From: Gemmatimonadota bacterium
GTDB lineage: Bacteria > Latescibacterota > UBA2968 > UBA8231
Length of the DNA stretch: 64,000 bases
Assembly: GCA_009840005.1 (NCBI GenBank)
Contig: VXOR01000068.1
Location: forward strand, 24,087 to 88,086
Reading direction: 5' to 3'
Shown here: piece by piece, positions 8,063 through 15,188 of the stretch
Layout: the number at the start of each line of letters is the position of its first letter
How positions within the stretch are numbered: position 1 is the first letter of the stretch
Position numbers and translations under genes: made by a program
Notes under the pieces: generated by a model
The model's database searches: none
The model's input: only the letters and a program-made list of their open reading frames with translations
What the model was told of the DNA's origin: nothing

Positions 8063-8968
8063 GTCCGCGATCCAGTTGTACCCTTCTCGGTCCTCCCAAC
8101 TGTGAGCCCCTCCCATGACGAACGGCCGCTCGCCCACCACACAGGCCGACAGCCAGGCCTTGCCCACCGGCATGGGTGCGTCTTTGAACCAGCGGTCGGC
8201 CCGGATGTCGTAGATTTCGGTGGCTGCTGAGTAGTGCGGATCTTTGCCGCCAAAGGTGTAGAGCAGATCACCCAGTACGCAGGAACCGGACGATTCGCGT
8301 CCAGTAGGCACCGGCGCCAGCCCTTCCCAGCGGCCCACCGCTGGATCGAGCACATAGGTCTCGCTGCGGCAGGGCCGCTGTGGATCTTCGTTGCTGATGC
8401 CGCCGGTCAGGTAGATGCGGTCGTCGTGAGTCACTACGGTGGGGCCCTGCGTGGGGCGGGGTAGGGCTGGCCCCGGGGCCCAAGTGTCGGTGGTGACATC
8501 GTACACTTCGACGCGGTCGAGGATGCGCTGGTCTTCGCGGAGCATGGTGTTGCCGCCGATGGCCCATATCTGGTCTTGGCAGGCGGTGACGGCTAGACCA
8601 GCGCGGGGTCCGCCGGGCATGGGTGCCAGTGCCAACCAGGTCTGCTCGTCCAAGTCGAGCCTTTCCAAGTTGTCGCGGGAAGTGAAATGGTAGTCGTGGC
8701 CGTAGGCTTTCTTCTCTTCAGGCGTGCGGATGGTTTTGCCGCCGGCCACGTAGATCCTGCGGCCGATGCGGGCAGCGCCCAGCCATCCGCGCTTGGTGGG
8801 AATGGGCGGTCCTTGGGTCCAGGTGTCGCTGGCCACATCGTAGATCTCGACCGCATCGACCGTGAGATCGCCGGCACCGGAAATGGCGTAGATAGTGCCG
8901 GCGACAGCAATAGACTGCAGGTCGTGGCGGGGGGTGGGCATGGGGGCGCGTTGAATCCAAGTTCCCAT
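8042..8968 (-). CDS. Kelch-repeat beta-propeller protein
   Basis: This 308-residue protein is made of about six Kelch motifs: AVAGTIYAISGAG, RIGRRIYVAGGK, ACQDQIWAIGGN, THDDRIYLTGGI, VLGDLLYTFGGK and VVGERPFVMGGA, each followed by a VEIYDVASDTW-type strand. The ATG at 8968 has AGGAG upstream; the TTG two codons earlier is less likely. No signal peptide is visible, so it is probably cytoplasmic. Kelch propellers bind ligands or proteins; some bacterial ones are N-acetylneuraminate mutarotases, but nothing here fixes the ligand. It sits head to tail with a Gfo/Idh oxidoreductase gene (86 bp apart), suggesting a link to sugar catabolism. Confidence 0.85.
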   Translation of the reverse strand: MGTWIQRAPMPTPRHDLQSIAVAGTIYAISGAGDLTVDAVEIYDVASDTWTQGPPIPTKRGWLGAARIGRRIYVAGGKTIRTPEEKKAYGHDYHFTSRDNLERLDLDEQTWLALAPMPGGPRAGLAVTACQDQIWAIGGNTMLREDQRILDRVEVYDVTTDTWAPGPALPRPTQGPTVVTHDDRIYLTGGISNEDPQRPCRSETYVLDPAVGRWEGLAPVPTGRESSGSCVLGDLLYTFGGKDPHYSAATEIYDIRADRWFKDAPMPVGKAWLSACVVGERPFVMGGAHSWEDREGYNWIADLHEFAP

Positions 8969-9054
8969 GGTCAACTCCTAGCGTCGGTTCGGTTTAGTGT
9001 GGTGGCGCGGCCAATTCTGCCGGGAAACCGCTCTCGCGTCAGTCGTCCTCGGGC

Positions 9055-10041
9055 CTACCGAGCCAGCGGCAGCGCGATTTTTGCGTTGTTTTGTTGCTGC
9101 GATTGCAGGCAGGCGATCATCATCTCCACAACGGTCAGACCATCTCGGCCAGTACACGACAGCTCGCCGTCGCCGTCGAGCGCGCGCACGAGTTCGTGTA
9201 CGCCCGCGGCGATTCCATCGACTTCCCAATGACGCGGTTCAACCAACTCCCGCTCTCCGTCTCGCTCGATGTATGCATCGCCTTCCCGCTCGATGAAAAT
9301 GTTCCCCGTGGTTCCCGATATGGTGAAGTCGAGTCGGTTGGGGGCTTGCTTTTCTCCGAGATATATCCCGCGCACCCCATTGGCAAAGTGGATGTAGGCG
9401 TTGGCGCTTGGCTCGGTGGCGGGGTCGTGTCCACCGTCGCCGCGATACTCGCTGTAGTCTTTGTACCCGTCCTCTAGCTCGGCAACGAGCCATTCTGGGT
9501 TACTGCCAGCGTACCACATGATGGCGTCGAGTAGGTGAGTGCCATTGCGGAACAGCATTGATCGCGTGCCGTAGTGTTCGCACAAGACCGCTCTGACGTC
9601 GCCAATCTCGCCCTCGGTTACTAGTTCGTGGCAGCGATGCCAGACGGGCATCCAGTGGCGAGTGTGGTCAACAGATAGCAGGGTGTTGTGGCGTTCCGCA
9701 GCCGCGACCATGCGGTCGGCGTCTTCCACGCTGGTAGCCAGTGGTTTTTCGCAGAAAATCCCCTTGGCACCGGCTTCGGCCGCGGCCACCACTAGATCGG
9801 CGTGCCGGTTGTCGCCGGTGGCCACCGTGACGATGTCGAGCTGGGCCTTTTCCAGCATCTCCCGGTAATCGTCGTACATCTTCAGCTCGGGACTAGTCGC
9901 CTTGAACTGCGCGGCGAATTCGTCGCGTTGCTCTGGCACGAGGTCGCAACCGGCCACGACCTCGGCGTTTTCTAGGCTCGCGGCTCCTTGGGCGTGCCGA
10001 TTGCCAATGCCCCTGCAGCCGATGACTCCTACTCTGTACAT
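9055..10041 (-). CDS. Gfo/Idh/MocA family oxidoreductase (1)
   Basis: This is a 328-residue NAD(P)-dependent dehydrogenase. The ATG at 10041 has a perfect GGAGG 4 bp upstream; the same frame runs open to 10848 but without coding character. Residues 1-120 are a Rossmann fold (VGVIGCRGIGNRHAQGA) with the family EKP motif (IFCEKPLATS). The rest is the GFO/IDH/MocA alpha/beta substrate domain, with GTHLLDAIMWYAG in the catalytic helix region. Such enzymes oxidise or interconvert sugars, inositols and amino-sugars; the substrate is not predictable here. It is preceded at a short gap by a conserved-looking protein of unknown function (10101-10805) and followed by the Kelch gene. Confidence 0.85.
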   Translation of the reverse strand: MYRVGVIGCRGIGNRHAQGAASLENAEVVAGCDLVPEQRDEFAAQFKATSPELKMYDDYREMLEKAQLDIVTVATGDNRHADLVVAAAEAGAKGIFCEKPLATSVEDADRMVAAAERHNTLLSVDHTRHWMPVWHRCHELVTEGEIGDVRAVLCEHYGTRSMLFRNGTHLLDAIMWYAGSNPEWLVAELEDGYKDYSEYRGDGGHDPATEPSANAYIHFANGVRGIYLGEKQAPNRLDFTISGTTGNIFIEREGDAYIERDGERELVEPRHWEVDGIAAGVHELVRALDGDGELSCTGRDGLTVVEMMIACLQSQQQNNAKIALPLAR

Positions 10042-10082
10042 GATGCCTCCTTTGATACGACAGTGAAATAAGTGATTTTGGC

Positions 10083-10103
10083 AAAATTTCCAAACAGCTT
10101 CTA
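10083..10103. repeat. AGAAGCTGT-family repeat end
   Basis: AATTTCCAAACAGCTTCTAG is nearly the same as the right end of the element at 560-723. It supplies the TAG stop codon of the 10101-10805 gene. Confidence 0.5.
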
Positions 10104-10805
10104 GGATCGCACCGCGTAGAGCCTGTTTACTGCTGCTAGAGAAACCAGTTTTGAATAGTGATATACCTGCTCGTCGCCTACGCGGGTCGGCGCTTCGAGG
10201 ACGAAGTCGGCAAAGTGCGGCGCATTGAAGACCACAAAGGCCAAGGATAGGCCATCGACGTGACGGGCATGGCGCTGGCTCAGGTCGGGGAAGGCCACCG
10301 GGCCGGTATCGACTTGGTAGATATCGTTGGCGCGGTTGGTGTTCATGGTTTTTACCGGGCACTCCATAATCGCCTGCAACCCGGTGCCCTCGTTCCGCAC
10401 TTGGGTTTGCGCGACGATTGGCACTGAGTCGTAGGTCGCCTCGCGCACTGCCGCATCGCTGGTCAGTTCCTCCACATCGCTCCCGACAATCAAATGGTAC
10501 TGTTGCCCGTCCCAACACTCCTCGGAGCGGCGGATTTCTCGATAGGTGTCGCGTAGGTTGGCGTGACGCCGATAGATGACTGACCACTCCGGGCCAAAGA
10601 CGGGTAGGAAGTCGTAGTTGTCCTCGTGCAGGAGATTGTCTTTGGCAAAGGTGTGCTCGCTCTTGCACGACCCCACCTGCACGTAATCCTCGCTCTGGCC
10701 GGAGGCTGCGTCGATGATGCGCGTCCGCGACTCGACCCAAAACCGCACTTCGTTTTCCGGCTCGTTGCCGATTAAAAATGATCGTCCGTAGTCTAGTGGT
10801 GTCAT
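10101..10805 (-). CDS. Conserved-looking protein of unknown function
   Basis: This 234-residue protein starts with AAAGGAGGCGCTACATG, a strong ribosome site. No signal peptide or membrane segment is seen. The sequence has balanced, globular composition (for example EVRFWVESRTRIID, YDFLPVFGPEWSVIYRRH, DIYQVDTGPVAFPDLS) and no family is recognised with confidence. Its TAG stop (10101-10103) lies inside an AGAAGCTGT-family repeat end, and another such end lies 14 bp upstream of the start, so the gene is bracketed by the repeat in inverted orientation. The position before the Gfo/Idh gene on the same strand suggests a joint role, possibly in sugar or polyol metabolism. Confidence 0.6.
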   Translation of the reverse strand: MTPLDYGRSFLIGNEPENEVRFWVESRTRIIDAASGQSEDYVQVGSCKSEHTFAKDNLLHEDNYDFLPVFGPEWSVIYRRHANLRDTYREIRRSEECWDGQQYHLIVGSDVEELTSDAAVREATYDSVPIVAQTQVRNEGTGLQAIMECPVKTMNTNRANDIYQVDTGPVAFPDLSQRHARHVDGLSLAFVVFNAPHFADFVLEAPTRVGDEQVYHYSKLVSLAAVNRLYAVRS

Positions 10806-10818
10806 GTAGCGCCTCCTT

Positions 10819-10845
10819 TGGAAGCTGTCTGAAAGTCCCCGGTGG
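10819..10845. repeat. AGAAGCTGT-family repeat end
   Basis: GAAGCTGTCTGAAAGTCCCC followed by GGTGGC matches the left end of the 560-723 element over about 26 bp with a few changes. Together with 10083-10103 it brackets the 10101-10805 gene in inverted orientation. Confidence 0.5.
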
Positions 10846-10948
10846 CAAAAGTATCCGTAGATGAGCGCAGAAGCTCTACGGTGGAAGGTTGGGACACGGG
10901 GAAAATAAAGCTACATTAGAGCGACTTCAAGCAAGAGAAACGATTCCC

Positions 10949-11728
10949 ATGACCTTAAAAATAACCGACGACGTATTCTTAGATCAGGCCGGTCGCCCGC
11001 GCCGGATTCGCGGCGTCACCGTCAACAGCGCCTCGCCCCTGCTCGTCTCGCTGGCGGCGCAGGTCGGTTTTGAAGCGGTGTGGATCGAAAGCGAACACGG
11101 TCCGGTCGGCTTTGAGCGGGCTGAGACTTTGTGCTTGGCCGCGGAGGCCGGCGGCATTTTCCCGCTCATTCGCCTGCCCGACGGCGAGCGCCACCACGTG
11201 CTGCGGGCACTCGAAATCGGGGCGCGGATCATTCTCGTCCCGATGGTAGATGATGCGGCCTACGCGCGTCGCATCGTCGAGGTGGGCAAGTACCCGCCGT
11301 TGGGTCGGCGCGGCTTCAACGTGCGCACGCGCGGCATGGGCTTTGGCATGGAAGACTTGCACGGTGTCCTAGCCCGCGCCAATGCACGTACCCATCTCTT
11401 CGTCCAGATCGAGACCGTGGAGGCCGTGGCGAATGTCGATGAGATACTCGCCGTGGAGGGCCTCTCTGGAATTTTTATGGGGCCAGGGGATCTAGCGGTC
11501 GATATGGGCTGCACCGGCCAGATGGGCGACCCTAAGCTGCGCGAGGCCGTGCTCTCGTGCTTGGCCAAGGCGCAGGCCGCCGGTAAGCTGAGCGGCATCT
11601 TCACCTTGCCGGGGCCACTGCTTACGGCCGCGATGGACGCGGGCTGCGACTTGGTAATCTGCGGCGGGGACGTGATGAATTTGGGGACGGCTTGGAGCGA
11701 ATTGCTGTGCCAGATCCCGGCCGAGTAG
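10949..11728 (+). CDS. HpcH/HpaI-type class II aldolase (1)
   Basis: This 259-residue TIM-barrel aldolase is of normal family length. The ATG at 10949 (MTLKITDD) is preferred over an upstream in-frame start at 10889, which adds unfamiliar residues; the ribosome site is weak. Family residues are visible: the acid/base H50 in WIESEHGP, R75 in PLIRLPDG, the metal-binding Glu in QIETVEAV and the Asp in GIFMGPGDLAVDMG. The enzymes cleave 2-keto-3-deoxy acids to pyruvate plus an aldehyde using a divalent metal. In this neighbourhood, a step in sugar-acid breakdown is likely. Its TAG stop is embedded in a 28-bp palindrome. Confidence 0.85.
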   Translation: MTLKITDDVFLDQAGRPRRIRGVTVNSASPLLVSLAAQVGFEAVWIESEHGPVGFERAETLCLAAEAGGIFPLIRLPDGERHHVLRALEIGARIILVPMVDDAAYARRIVEVGKYPPLGRRGFNVRTRGMGFGMEDLHGVLARANARTHLFVQIETVEAVANVDEILAVEGLSGIFMGPGDLAVDMGCTGQMGDPKLREAVLSCLAKAQAAGKLSGIFTLPGPLLTAAMDAGCDLVICGGDVMNLGTAWSELLCQIPAE

Positions 11729-11752
11729 GGGCGACCGGCCGGTCGCCCCTAC
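11725..11752. repeat. 28-bp GTAGGGGC palindrome, possible terminator
   Basis: This is a perfect palindrome with arms GTAGGGGCGACCGG and CCGGTCGCCCCTAC. It contains the stop codon of the HpaI aldolase and lies between two convergent genes, so it could act as a terminator in either direction, though no T-tract follows. Related palindromes with the same GTAGGGGC...GCCCCTAC ends are at 28183-28245 and 53801-53828. Confidence 0.75.
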
Positions 11753-11793
11753 AATTCGGATTTCGGGTGTGCGCGGGTGAGGATGCGTCGCGG

Positions 11794-12525
11794 TCAATCG
11801 GAGCGCACCGGCACTCCCTCTAGCAATCCGCTCTGGTGCATATCGACCCACTCGTCCATAAAGGTCTTGTTCCACTGCGCGGTCAGCGGGTGGTCCATCA
11901 TGTCGCGGTACACCGTCCACATGGTGACGAGTTCGTCGGCCCCGTCGCGGAAGGCGGCGTGAGCGGTTTCCACCGAGCGGATGAGAGCGGCCATAATGAA
12001 GGGACGCTGTCCCCAGCCGCTGAACATCTGGGAGCATTCGCGGATCAGCTTGGTCGGGTCGCCGCCCACTTCCTTGACCGGCTCGCAAAAAGGCAGGATG
12101 TGGTTCACCCCGGCTTGAGCGACGGCTACAGCTTGCGTCAGCGAGAACACCGTGGTGCAAAAGGTCTCGACGCCTTGATCCTTGAGGATGCTAAATGCCT
12201 TGAGGCCGTTGACGTTGCAGGGGATCTTGAGGATGATCTGCTCCGACATGTTGGTAAAAACCTGCCCGACCTCTAACAGCTCTTCAACGCAATGGCCGTC
12301 GATTTCCATCACCACGGGCTTGTCGGTGAGCTTGAGATATTGCTCTATCAGGCTGATGACCGAGCCGTACTGTTTGGCGTATTGGTTGAGCACTACCGTG
12401 TTGGTGACGATTCCGGCGATTCCGAGGGGCATCCACTCCTTGAGTTCGTCGGGCGAGCCGGCCAGCCAGATGGTGGGGCCGCGGCCTTGGGCGCGGGCGG
12501 TGGGAACGGGTCCACTTGCTGCCAT
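11794..12525 (-). CDS. Transaldolase-like class I aldolase (TalC/FSA family)
   Basis: This is a 243-residue TIM-barrel protein. The ATG at 12525 has AGGAG 7 bp upstream; the frame to 12663 overlaps the divergent gene and is rejected. The Schiff-base lysine region is clear: K100 in IILKIPCNVNGLKAF, matching VKIP in fructose-6-phosphate aldolase and small transaldolases. The N-terminus (IWLAGSPDELKEWMPLGIAGIVTNTVVL) gives the DTAD/TNPT-type strand in altered form. It probably catalyses aldol transfer or cleavage on a sugar phosphate. It is divergent from the second HpaI-type gene, with a 95-bp shared promoter region. Confidence 0.78.
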   Translation of the reverse strand: MAASGPVPTARAQGRGPTIWLAGSPDELKEWMPLGIAGIVTNTVVLNQYAKQYGSVISLIEQYLKLTDKPVVMEIDGHCVEELLEVGQVFTNMSEQIILKIPCNVNGLKAFSILKDQGVETFCTTVFSLTQAVAVAQAGVNHILPFCEPVKEVGGDPTKLIRECSQMFSGWGQRPFIMAALIRSVETAHAAFRDGADELVTMWTVYRDMMDHPLTAQWNKTFMDEWVDMHQSGLLEGVPVRSD

Positions 12526-12620
12526 AATAGATCTCCTGTGGTTTTTAATGGGCGTTGACAGGTGGGCGAATATAGAAAAATCGTGCGGCGAAAGCGAGTA
12601 GGTAGAAGGGAGGAGAATCC

Positions 12621-13784
12621 GTGAAAACCAATCAGACCAAGGCTGCCCTGCTCGGGGGGGCAACGGTGGAGATCGTCGAAATCAACCGGATCTTCGACCC
12701 GGTCGTAGTCGAGCTGGCAGCGCAAGCGGGCTTTGGCTGCGTCTGGATCGACATGGAGCATTCCCATCTCGGGCTAGACGGGCTGTCGCAGCTAATTTTG
12801 GCGGCGCGAGCCACAGGGGTCGATACAGTGGTCCGCATCCCCAAAGGGCCGTACAATCAAGTGATTAAGCCGCTGGAGTTAGGAGCTGGGGGATTGGTTT
12901 GGCCCCATTGCAAGAGCGCGGACGAAGCGCGGGCCTTCGTGCAGATGGCCAAGTTCCGGCCGCTGGGCTTGCGCGGCTTGGGCTGTGGCCGGGATTCGGA
13001 CTACGGTACGCTGGACTTCGTCGAGTACATGGGAAGGGCCGATGCCGAGACTATACTGGGCGTGATGATCGAAGACGCCGAGGGCGTGGAGGAAGTAGAA
13101 GCGATTGCCGCAATCGAAGGGATCGACCTGCTCTTCGTGGGGCCGAGCGACTTGGCGCACAGCTACGGCGTCGAACGCGAGGGAGTCCCCCACATAGACC
13201 ACGAGCGCGTGCTGGCGGCCTTTGACCGCGTGGGGGCAGCTTGCGCGGCCAACGGCAAGGCTATGGGCACGGCCGTTGGCCCGGGCGAGTCCATGCGCCG
13301 CGTGGTCGCCAAAGGCGTGCGCTGGCTCAACTGCTGCCACGACATGTCAGCCCTCACCAGCGGCTTGCGCAGTGCGCGGCAAGCAACCCTTGGTGCGAAG
13401 CAACGCACGATCACCCAGCAATTGTTGGCATTGTATAACCGGGGAGAGTTGGACCTCGGCGACGTATCCGGCACGGCAAAGCAGCACGATTTTAGCCGGA
13501 GCATGGTCAACCACTTGGCAAGCTTTGTCCAGCACAAGGCAAAATGCGTCGAAGCCTTGCCCGAGGTCGCTCCGTTAGTCGAGCGCATGGAGCAGGCTCT
13601 CGTGGATGGACGGCGGGGATTGGCATTGACCGATGCCTATTACGTCTGCTTGGCGGTGCAAAATCTGCCCAAAGAGCGTTGGCTAGAAGCGCTGCAAGCG
13701 ACGTTTGACCGTTGGGAACACGCCGACCAAGGTTCTTTTAAGACGTTCTTTGACGAGGTTAAAGAGCGTCTGCAGGCCGAGTAG
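12621..13784 (+). CDS. HpaI-type aldolase with extra C-terminal helical domain
   Basis: This is a 387-residue protein with GTG start behind GGAGGAG. Residues 1-258 are an HpcH/HpaI aldolase domain: WIDMEHSHLG (H47), VVRIPKGP, GVMIEDAEGVEEVE and LLFVGPSDLAHSYG with the metal and pyruvate-binding residues. About 130 further residues (QLLALYNRGELDLGDVSGTAKQ to the end) are predicted mostly helical and are not part of standard HpaI, which ends near 255-260 residues. The added domain might be an oligomerisation, regulatory or second functional unit; I do not recognise it. It is divergent from the transaldolase-like gene and convergent with a Gfo/Idh gene. Confidence 0.82.
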   Translation: MKTNQTKAALLGGATVEIVEINRIFDPVVVELAAQAGFGCVWIDMEHSHLGLDGLSQLILAARATGVDTVVRIPKGPYNQVIKPLELGAGGLVWPHCKSADEARAFVQMAKFRPLGLRGLGCGRDSDYGTLDFVEYMGRADAETILGVMIEDAEGVEEVEAIAAIEGIDLLFVGPSDLAHSYGVEREGVPHIDHERVLAAFDRVGAACAANGKAMGTAVGPGESMRRVVAKGVRWLNCCHDMSALTSGLRSARQATLGAKQRTITQQLLALYNRGELDLGDVSGTAKQHDFSRSMVNHLASFVQHKAKCVEALPEVAPLVERMEQALVDGRRGLALTDAYYVCLAVQNLPKERWLEALQATFDRWEHADQGSFKTFFDEVKERLQAE

Positions 13785-13791
13785 TGGCGCG

Positions 13792-13854
13792 TCAGATCGC
13801 GACCCCACCGCAAATGGAAATGCACTGGCCGGTCGCGTAATCCGAGAGATAGGT
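13792..13854 (-). pseudogene. C-terminal scar of a short-chain dehydrogenase
   Basis: On the minus strand, the frame ending with TGA at 13792-13794 reads TYLSDYATGQCISICGGVAI. This is the well-known SDR C-terminal block (xxSDYxTGQxIxVDGG). Nothing upstream in frame resembles the rest of an SDR, because the Gfo/Idh coding region follows immediately. It is read as the last ~20 codons left after deletion of the gene. It occupies the 95-bp space between the convergent 12621-13784 and 13880-15112 genes. Confidence 0.55.
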
Positions 13855-13879
13855 CGCCAAAATCCCACTTGGCCTCCTG

Positions 13880-15112
13880 TTAGCCGATGCCCAATGCCGC
13901 GTCGATTTCGGCTTGGTATTCATAGACGGCCCCGCTTTCCACCTCGCTGAGCTGTACCGTCCGACCTAGCCGGCTCGATTCAAAAATCGCGTACACCGCG
14001 GCCACATCTTTTAGACCCTCCGTTCCATTCACTTCGATTTTCCGCCCGTTGAGAATGGCCTCGGCCAGTTCAAAATATTCTAGCGCCAACAGTTTCCAGT
14101 CGATGTCTTGGTCGGCGACTCGCTCGGGGAAAAAGTGTTCGGCCAGTGGCTCTAGAGCGAATGCTTCTGCGTCAGCTACGAGCGCGGCGTGGTTGAGCGT
14201 TGTGCCGTCGGCTCGTTGCAAGCACGCCTTGGCGCCGCGCGTGCCAAACCCCTGCATCACGCCCTCAGACCCGAAGATGATCTCGCCGCCGCAAGAGCCG
14301 TATCCCCCTAGGCCCACCACCCAGTTGACCGCAAGGCCGCTTTCCATCCGAAACATTGCCATAGAGGTGTCTTCGGCCGTGGCTTCGACTTGCTGCTCCA
14401 TCTCGGCGAAGCGGGTTTGGTAAAACTCATAGGGCGAGTTGACGGCCTCGGACTTGTGGCGCACGGGCGAGGCTAACTCGACGGCCCCGTAGGCTTCCTT
14501 GATGTCCCCGAGTTGATAGCGAATCATGTCGGTGAAATGGACGCCCAGATCCAAAAGCAGTCCGCCCCGATCCTTCATGTGCCGCCAAGGTGTGATGAAC
14601 ACCTCGCGATGCGGGGCTAGCGAGTGGAAGATCGCCATGTAGGGGCGGCCAATGGCCCCTTGCTTTAGCAGGTGATGCACCAGCCGCGCCGAGGGGTCGC
14701 GGCGAAAATTTTCCGCCACCGACAGGATGCGCTGGTTGCGCTTGGCGGCTTCGATCATCTGCTGGCAGCCCTTGACGGTAATGGCCATGGGTTTTTCCAC
14801 CATTACGTGTAGCCCCAGATCGAGTGCTTGGCAGACCACGGCGTGATGCACCGACGGGTCCACCACGACATCTACGGCCATTAGGTCGGGGACTTCGCGG
14901 TGCATGGTTTCGAGATCGGTGAACACCGCGGGCCGCTGGCCCACGAGCTTTTCGGCTTCTGTGGCCGCCAACTCGGCGTTGTCGCGCCGGATGTCGCATA
15001 CGGCGACTAGCTCTACATTGTCAAACGGGGTTTTGGCGAGGGTCCCCAAGCCGTATAGGTGTCGCGTTCCCATGCCTCCGCAGCCGACCAATGCCAGTTT
15101 TATTTTGTCCAA
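13880..15112 (-). CDS. Gfo/Idh/MocA family oxidoreductase (2)
   Basis: This 410-residue protein starts at TTG 15112, justified by AAAAAGGAGG directly upstream and the Rossmann start DKIKLALVGCGGMGTRHLYG right behind it. The EKP motif reads VMVEKPMAITVKGCQQMI, and the C-terminal domain includes RGGLLLDLGVHFTDMIRYQLG. The longer frame to 15268 is in the next gene's 3' end. The substrate is unknown; the 410-residue size fits the longer Gfo/Idh subgroup acting on sugars and inositol-like compounds. It lies 76 bp downstream of the DUF6785-type membrane protein on the same strand, suggesting co-transcription. Confidence 0.85.
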   Translation of the reverse strand: MDKIKLALVGCGGMGTRHLYGLGTLAKTPFDNVELVAVCDIRRDNAELAATEAEKLVGQRPAVFTDLETMHREVPDLMAVDVVVDPSVHHAVVCQALDLGLHVMVEKPMAITVKGCQQMIEAAKRNQRILSVAENFRRDPSARLVHHLLKQGAIGRPYMAIFHSLAPHREVFITPWRHMKDRGGLLLDLGVHFTDMIRYQLGDIKEAYGAVELASPVRHKSEAVNSPYEFYQTRFAEMEQQVEATAEDTSMAMFRMESGLAVNWVVGLGGYGSCGGEIIFGSEGVMQGFGTRGAKACLQRADGTTLNHAALVADAEAFALEPLAEHFFPERVADQDIDWKLLALEYFELAEAILNGRKIEVNGTEGLKDVAAVYAIFESSRLGRTVQLSEVESGAVYEYQAEIDAALGIG

Positions 15113-15188
15113 AGCCGCCTCCTTTTTAAAGTGGACGAACAAATAAATGTTGCGGCCAGCGGCGAGCAACCCGATTGCCCATCGCTTC

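Noticed and set aside
9055..10848. A 597-codon minus-strand frame covering the Gfo/Idh gene and region upstream.
   Set aside because: The strong GGAGG site and Rossmann start put the gene at 10041. The upstream part is a shadow of the 10101-10805 gene in another frame.
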